The notes beneath the pieces were generated by a model. That model ran no database searches, was not told the origin of the DNA, and saw nothing but the letters and a program-made list of their open reading frames with translations. This document shows positions 59,432 to 64,000 of a stretch of DNA of 64,000 nucleotides, piece after piece. Within the stretch, counting starts at the first letter, position 1; every line of letters begins with the position of its first letter. Where the stretch lies: the NCBI RefSeq assembly GCF_042682045.1, contig NZ_JBHUGS010000005.1:519458-583457 (forward strand). The letters are read 5' to 3'. The position numbers were made by a program, and so were the translations under genes. The stretch comes from Sphingomonas_R arantia. Lineage in GTDB: Bacteria; Pseudomonadota; Alphaproteobacteria; Sphingomonadales; Sphingomonadaceae.

Positions 59432-62122
59432 ATGATCAGATCCATGACTTCGACCGTCGCTTTGGCGTTCTCGCTCGCGTCCGGGTCCGCAGCCCTTGCG
59501 GCCGATGAGGACGCGGCCGCCGCAACGGCGCTGATAACCGCGCAGGCCGCCGCCGCGCAGGATACGTCCGCTTCCTCGGGCACGGCGGCATCGCAGGATC
59601 CGGCCAGTGAAATCGTCGTGCTGGGCACGCGCCGAACCGACCGGACGCTCGCCAATTCTCCCTCGCCGGTCGACGTCATCAGCGCCGCGGACTTCGCCGT
59701 ACAACCCGCCGCCAACATGATCGACCAGCTGAAGAACATCGTCCCGTCCTTCTTCGCCGGACAAAACTCGATTTCGGACGCGTCGACCTTCGTGCGATCC
59801 CCCTCGCTACGCGGCCTCGCGGGCGATCAGGTGCTCGTGATGCTCAACGGCAAACGCTACAACCGCTCCGCGCTGGTCCAGGTCTATGGCGGCAGTGACA
59901 CCGGCCTTGGCCGGGGCGCGCAGGGGCCGGATATTTCGGCGATCCCGTCGCTCGCGATCGGCAGCCTGCAGGTGCTGCGCGAAGGCGCCACCGCGCAATA
60001 TGGCTCCGATGCGATCGCCGGCGTGCTAAACTACGGCCTGCGTGAGGATCAGGGGATCGAGATCGTCGGCCGCACCGGTCAATATTATGACGGCGACGGC
60101 GAAAGCTACCAGATCGCCGCCAATGCGGGGCTGAAGGGCGACTGGGGCTTCGTCAACGTCACCGGCGAATATGTCGACGAAGGGCAGACCAGCCGCGGCC
60201 AGACCCGCCCGTCGGCGGCCAATTTCGCCACGAACTTCCCCGCACTCGCCTCGCAACTGCCCAACTATCCCGGCCCGGTGCAGATCTGGGGCAACTCGCC
60301 CTCGCACGGGTTCAAGACGGTCTTCAACTCGGCGCTCAACGTCACCGACGACAGCAAGCTCTACCTGTTCGCCAACTATGCGCAGAATAAGGGCAACCAG
60401 AGCTTCAACTACCGCCCGCCGGTGTCCAGCACCGCGGTCGATACGGCCGGCGTGGTCCGCAATCAGGGTGCGAACGCCGCGTTCAACAACACCTTCTTCC
60501 TGACGCCCTGCCCCGCCGGCAACGCCACCTGCCCGACCGGCGGCTTCGTGCGCGACGGCAACACCTTCCGCTTTGCGGAGCTCTATCCGGCCGGTTTCAC
60601 GCCGCGCTTCGTCGGCAAGACGCAGCAGATCTACGGCGTGCTCGGCTACAAGGGCACGTCCGGCGCCTTCAGCTACGATCTGTCCGGCACGCTCGCCCGC
60701 AACAAGCTGTCCCTGTCGATGTACAGCTCAGCCAACTTCTCCTTCGGTCCGCAAACGCAGACCGCGTTCGACTTCGGCGACCTGATCCAGAAGGAAGTGA
60801 ACGCCAACGCCGACTTTACCTATGCCGCGGACCTCGGCCTCGCCGCCCCGCTGACCATCTCGTTCGGCGGTGAGTTCCGCAAGGAAACCTACGAACAGAC
60901 CGCGGGCGACGAGCAATCCTACGCCGCCGGCCCCTATGCCGTCGCACAACAACTCTACACCCAGACCGCACCCGGCGTGTACGTCCCGTCCGGCACCACC
61001 GCGGCGCAGGGCGTCGGCGCCAGCGGCTATGCCGGCACCAGTCCGCAGACCGCGGGCAAGTTCAGCCAGAAGGCCTATGCCGCCTATGTCGGTCTCGAAA
61101 CCGACATCACGGAGGCGTTCACGGTCGGCGCGGCTGGCCGCTACGAACATTACAACACGTTCGGCGATGCCTGGGTCGGCAAGGTGAACGCGCTCTACAA
61201 GCTGACCGACATGTTCTCGATCCGCGGCAGCTTCGGCACCGGCTTCCACGCCCCATCGCCGGGCCAGTCGAACGTCTCGATCGTCACGACCTCGTTCAAC
61301 AACGGCGTCGCGTTCCAGAGCGGCACCTACCCGACGAACACCGCCGTCGCGCAATATTATGGCGCGACGGATCTGACGCCCGAAAAGTCGACGAACTACG
61401 GCGTCGGCTTCATCCTCGAACCGGTCCGCAACATGACGATCACCGTCGACGGATATCAGATCGACCTCCGCAACCGCATCGGCCTGACCTCGCCCTTCAT
61501 CGTCAGCGCGGCGGACCTCGCGGCCCAGCCTGCCCTGTTGCCGGTTGGTGTCGGCGGACAGGTCCAGTACTTTACCAACGGCTTCAAAACCCGCACGCGC
61601 GGCGTCGACGTGGTCGGCACCTGGCGCGCAACGCTCAGCCGGGCACTGGTCAACGTGTCGCTCGCCTACAACTACAACGATACCAAGGTCGTAGACTATA
61701 ACGATCGCATCATCAGCGTCGCGCAGCTGATAGACGCGGAAAATCTGGCGCCCAAGCACCGCGTCGTCTTCAACGCCAACTGGTCGCTCGACAACCTCAA
61801 CCTCAACATCCGCGAAAACTACTACAGCTCGTTCACCAGCGCGCAGGATTATGGGCAGACCAACGGCGTTCCGAACCAGCGGTTCGGCGGCAAGTTCACG
61901 ACCGACCTCGAACTCGGCTATAATTTCGGCGAGCATTTCACGCTGGCGATCGGCGCACAGAACGTCCTCGACGAGCGTCCCGACAAGCTGAAGGCGACGA
62001 ACACGGTGCAGATCTATCCGATCACCGGCGGCACGTCGGACGGGCAGGTCTATCCCCGCGCCGGCGGACCGTTCGGGTTCAACGGCGGCTTCTACTACAC
62101 GCGCCTCCGCGTGAAATATTGA
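59432..62122 (+). CDS. TonB-dependent outer-membrane receptor
   Basis: The 896-residue receptor has a leader (ending SAALAAD), a low-complexity Ala/Thr/Ser-rich stretch, EIVVLGTRR as the start of the plug, LVMLNGKRYNRSALV and VLREGATAQYGSDAIAGVLNY in the plug, and a beta-barrel ending in YYTRLRVKY, an aromatic C-terminal strand. It resembles sphingomonad receptors for small organic molecules. ATG 59432 is preferred; a TTG 59429 lies just before it. GGGGGCTC precedes the start. The tandem repeat at 59273 suggests regulation. Position at the end of the oxygenase cluster makes it the likely outer-membrane entry port for that substrate. Confidence 0.9.
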   Translation: MIRSMTSTVALAFSLASGSAALAADEDAAAATALITAQAAAAQDTSASSGTAASQDPASEIVVLGTRRTDRTLANSPSPVDVISAADFAVQPAANMIDQLKNIVPSFFAGQNSISDASTFVRSPSLRGLAGDQVLVMLNGKRYNRSALVQVYGGSDTGLGRGAQGPDISAIPSLAIGSLQVLREGATAQYGSDAIAGVLNYGLREDQGIEIVGRTGQYYDGDGESYQIAANAGLKGDWGFVNVTGEYVDEGQTSRGQTRPSAANFATNFPALASQLPNYPGPVQIWGNSPSHGFKTVFNSALNVTDDSKLYLFANYAQNKGNQSFNYRPPVSSTAVDTAGVVRNQGANAAFNNTFFLTPCPAGNATCPTGGFVRDGNTFRFAELYPAGFTPRFVGKTQQIYGVLGYKGTSGAFSYDLSGTLARNKLSLSMYSSANFSFGPQTQTAFDFGDLIQKEVNANADFTYAADLGLAAPLTISFGGEFRKETYEQTAGDEQSYAAGPYAVAQQLYTQTAPGVYVPSGTTAAQGVGASGYAGTSPQTAGKFSQKAYAAYVGLETDITEAFTVGAAGRYEHYNTFGDAWVGKVNALYKLTDMFSIRGSFGTGFHAPSPGQSNVSIVTTSFNNGVAFQSGTYPTNTAVAQYYGATDLTPEKSTNYGVGFILEPVRNMTITVDGYQIDLRNRIGLTSPFIVSAADLAAQPALLPVGVGGQVQYFTNGFKTRTRGVDVVGTWRATLSRALVNVSLAYNYNDTKVVDYNDRIISVAQLIDAENLAPKHRVVFNANWSLDNLNLNIRENYYSSFTSAQDYGQTNGVPNQRFGGKFTTDLELGYNFGEHFTLAIGAQNVLDERPDKLKATNTVQIYPITGGTSDGQVYPRAGGPFGFNGGFYYTRLRVKY

Positions 62123-62174
62123 CCGCCGGTGGCGGTGCGGACAGTCTGCACCGCCACATCCGACAGGGCATGCC

Positions 62175-62729
62175 TTGACCGACTTCACCCACCGCATCGC
62201 GACGATCGAAGACCTCGATCGCCTGCACGCCCTGATCCATCGGGCGATCGACCGGCTCCAGTCCGGCTTCCTCGACCCCGATCAGGTCCGGGCCAGCCAC
62301 CACGTCATGGGTCTCGACACGCAACTGCTCCGCGACGGCACCTATTTCATGCTGTTCGTTGGCGACGTGCTCGTCGGCTGCGGCGGCTGGAGCTATCGCA
62401 AGACGCTGTTCGGCGGCGACACCAGCCTCGTCGCGCGCGAGCCGGAAACCCTCGACCCCGCCACCGATCCCGCCCGCATCCGGGCGATGTACACCGACCC
62501 GGACCACGCCCGCCGCGGCGTCGGGCGTGCGATCCTCGACCTTTGCGAACACGCCGCCCGGTCATACGGCTTCCGCGACGCCGAAATGATGGCAACGCTC
62601 GCCGGGGAACCGCTCTACCACGCCTGCGGCTACCGCCGCCTCGCCGACCCGATCGCGGTGGCCTCCGACGGGATTGGCGTCCCGCTGGTCAGGATGGGGA
62701 AGGCTTTGCCAATCGGGAACATGTCCTGA
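62175..62729 (+). CDS. GNAT-family N-acetyltransferase
   Basis: This is a 184-residue GNAT protein. RIATIEDLDRLHALIHRAI is the usual first strand and helix, and the acetyl-CoA site is in DPDHARRGVGRAILDLCE (R/Q-x-x-G-x-G/A). Later MMATLAGEPLYHACGYRRL matches the fold's last part. The start is TTG at 62175 with AGGG upstream; no in-frame ATG fits. It follows the TonB receptor by 52 bases, but its substrate and link to it are unknown. Confidence 0.8.
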   Translation: MTDFTHRIATIEDLDRLHALIHRAIDRLQSGFLDPDQVRASHHVMGLDTQLLRDGTYFMLFVGDVLVGCGGWSYRKTLFGGDTSLVAREPETLDPATDPARIRAMYTDPDHARRGVGRAILDLCEHAARSYGFRDAEMMATLAGEPLYHACGYRRLADPIAVASDGIGVPLVRMGKALPIGNMS

Positions 62730-62834
62730 CGCGATGGCCCGTACCCATCAGGATATGTTCCCAATCAACCCTCGTTCACAGGACCGCCTGGCTCGAAACT
62801 TGATCGACGCAAATCGCGAATGCTAGGCCGCGGC

Positions 62835-63296
62835 ATGATTAAGTTGCGTCCCGTTACCCTCTCCGACCACGCGCGTATCTGCGATCACCGGGAGGAAATG
62901 TTCCGAGAAGCGGGCAAGGCGGAGCACGATCTGGCTGCGATGGCGGCACCCTTCTCGGCTTGGCTGCAACCGCGTCTGGCGGACGGCCGCTACTTCGGTT
63001 TCATGGCCGAAGCAGACGACGGAGAAGCCATCGGCGGGGTTGGCCTGATGGAGATCGAATGGCCGCCCCATCCCGCACACCCCGAGGATTGCCGTCGAGG
63101 CTACGTCCTGAACGTCTTCGTCGAGCCACCCCATCGCGGACAGGGTGTCGAGCGGGCCCTGATGGAGGCGAGTGACCAAGCCTTCCGCGACCGCGGAATA
63201 ATCTACGCCATCCTCCATTCCACCGATGCCGGTCGCCCTTGCTACGAACGAATGGCTTGGACTCCAACGACCGAAATGGCGAAGCGCTTCGCATAG
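62835..63296 (+). CDS. GNAT-family N-acetyltransferase
   Basis: The 153-residue protein starts with MIKLRPVTLSDHARI, typical of GNAT enzymes. The acetyl-CoA loop is in VEPPHRGQGVERALM, and GRPCYERMAW is the usual last segment. The ATG at 62835 is preferred; an in-frame ATG at 62820 would add five residues. It is unrelated in detail to the upstream GNAT gene. The target amine is unknown. Confidence 0.8.
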   Translation: MIKLRPVTLSDHARICDHREEMFREAGKAEHDLAAMAAPFSAWLQPRLADGRYFGFMAEADDGEAIGGVGLMEIEWPPHPAHPEDCRRGYVLNVFVEPPHRGQGVERALMEASDQAFRDRGIIYAILHSTDAGRPCYERMAWTPTTEMAKRFA

Positions 63297-64000
63297 CGGA
63301 GCGCGGCCCAGCAGACGGACCACAACTCACCCCTCGATCGGTCCTTTCTAGGAGGCATCCATCGGACGCTTCGCTTTCCAGAATTTCACCGCAGTCTACG
63401 ATGCGGCATCACACACAGTCGTAAACGAGCACCACTCGAAACGTGTGGAGCTTGAGACTTTCGATCGTCTCGGATTTCCGGCCTCTCTGAAGTCGGCGTC
63501 CGTCTTGGCGAGGCGGGTCAACCATGCTCTCGCGGACAAAACTTTGTTCGCCGGCGCCAGTCGGGCGTCTGCGCGGGTCGGCACCACCGCTCAGTTCCAA
63601 GATCGTAAGGCCCCTCCCGGCAGATTGTCGCTGACCGCGAACGGCCTAAGCGGCAGCCAGAATCCAGCGCCGGAAACGAGCGAACCGCCGCTCTGCACAC
63701 TCGGCTCGAACATGATGAGACGCGACGCAAAGCGCGTGCGTTGCGCGACCAATGTGGTCAGAAAACTGTCGCGGCATTATTGGCGAACGGGTCGCGTATG
63801 GGTCCGGCCGTATCGATCCGACCATGGCGGGCAAGCGAAGCACCGTCTCAGACCCTCGCTACGATAACTGCCAGCGTAGGCTCGCTTAGGCGCGCGAATT
63901 CAGGTCAACCGTGGGCAAGGGAGCTTTCCCGCGCTCGGGGCGAGCGTCCTTGCAGCCACGGAGCGCCGGGGTGTCGCAACCTCAGTCCAAGATCGCCGCG
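63297..64000. other. 704-base terminal stretch without a convincing gene
   Basis: The region has lower GC content and mixed codon use. The open frames (for example 63445-63867) lack domain patterns and ribosome-binding sites. No inverted terminal repeat or transposase part was seen. It may be intergenic or decayed sequence; a gene crossing the right edge cannot be excluded. Confidence 0.45.

Noticed and set aside
63445..63867. 140-codon frame near the right edge
   Set aside because: No domain, no ribosome-binding site and low GC relative to the real genes; treated as non-coding.
1..64000. CRISPR array, tRNA genes, insertion sequence ends
   Set aside because: No regularly spaced repeats, cloverleaf-like sequence or transposase frames were found when reading both strands, though faint remnants could be missed without a search tool.

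Overview
The window is GC-rich throughout, its genes are tightly packed, and it carries two large TonB-dependent receptors, two GH115 glucuronidases with twin-arginine leaders and an exopolysaccharide locus. This suggests a chromosomal segment of a sphingomonad-like alphaproteobacterium. That placement is an inference from gene content and style, not from a marker gene. No rRNA, tRNA, CRISPR array, insertion sequence or prophage was recognised.

Region 1 (1-23.4 kb) is a cell-surface polysaccharide locus with a biosynthetic assembly line inside it. It has an O-antigen polymerase/ligase-like protein cut by the left edge, a flippase, two GT4 and three GT2 glycosyltransferases, an undecaprenyl-phosphate sugar phosphotransferase and three LuxR-type regulators. 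Between them lie a small exported protein, a formyltransferase/half-condensation/adenylation/luciferase-like monooxygenase/carrier protein (1552 aa), a KS-AT-KR-DH-ACP-TE polyketide synthase (2161 aa), a glycosyltransferase and an Sfp-type phosphopantetheinyl transferase. Start and stop codons overlap at most of these junctions, so the set looks like one co-translated operon. It is the strongest candidate here for an undescribed system.

Region 2 (24.2-31.4 kb) is a mixed set: a PiT phosphate transporter, a dicarboxylate/amino-acid symporter, a class I methyltransferase, a lipoprotein and an EntS-type MFS exporter.

Region 3 (31.4-45.0 kb) looks like a glucuronoxylan or glucuronoside utilisation locus. 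It holds mannonate dehydratase (uxuA), a hexuronate-type MFS transporter, two convergent GH115 alpha-glucuronidases, a GH3 glycosidase and a TonB-dependent receptor. A FadR/GntR-type palindrome lies in front of uxuA.

Region 4 (45.0-62.1 kb) is an oxygenase-rich catabolic cluster of unknown substrate. It has a BASS-type transporter, a Rieske oxygenase and its reductase, an AraC regulator fused to an acetamidase/formamidase, a second free-standing amidase with its own AraC gene, a PfkB kinase, an SDR, an MFS carrier, a LigB-type dioxygenase, a VOC protein, a TauD/TfdA dioxygenase and a second TonB-dependent receptor with a tandem repeat upstream. Two GNAT acetyltransferases follow, and the last 700 bases show no convincing gene.
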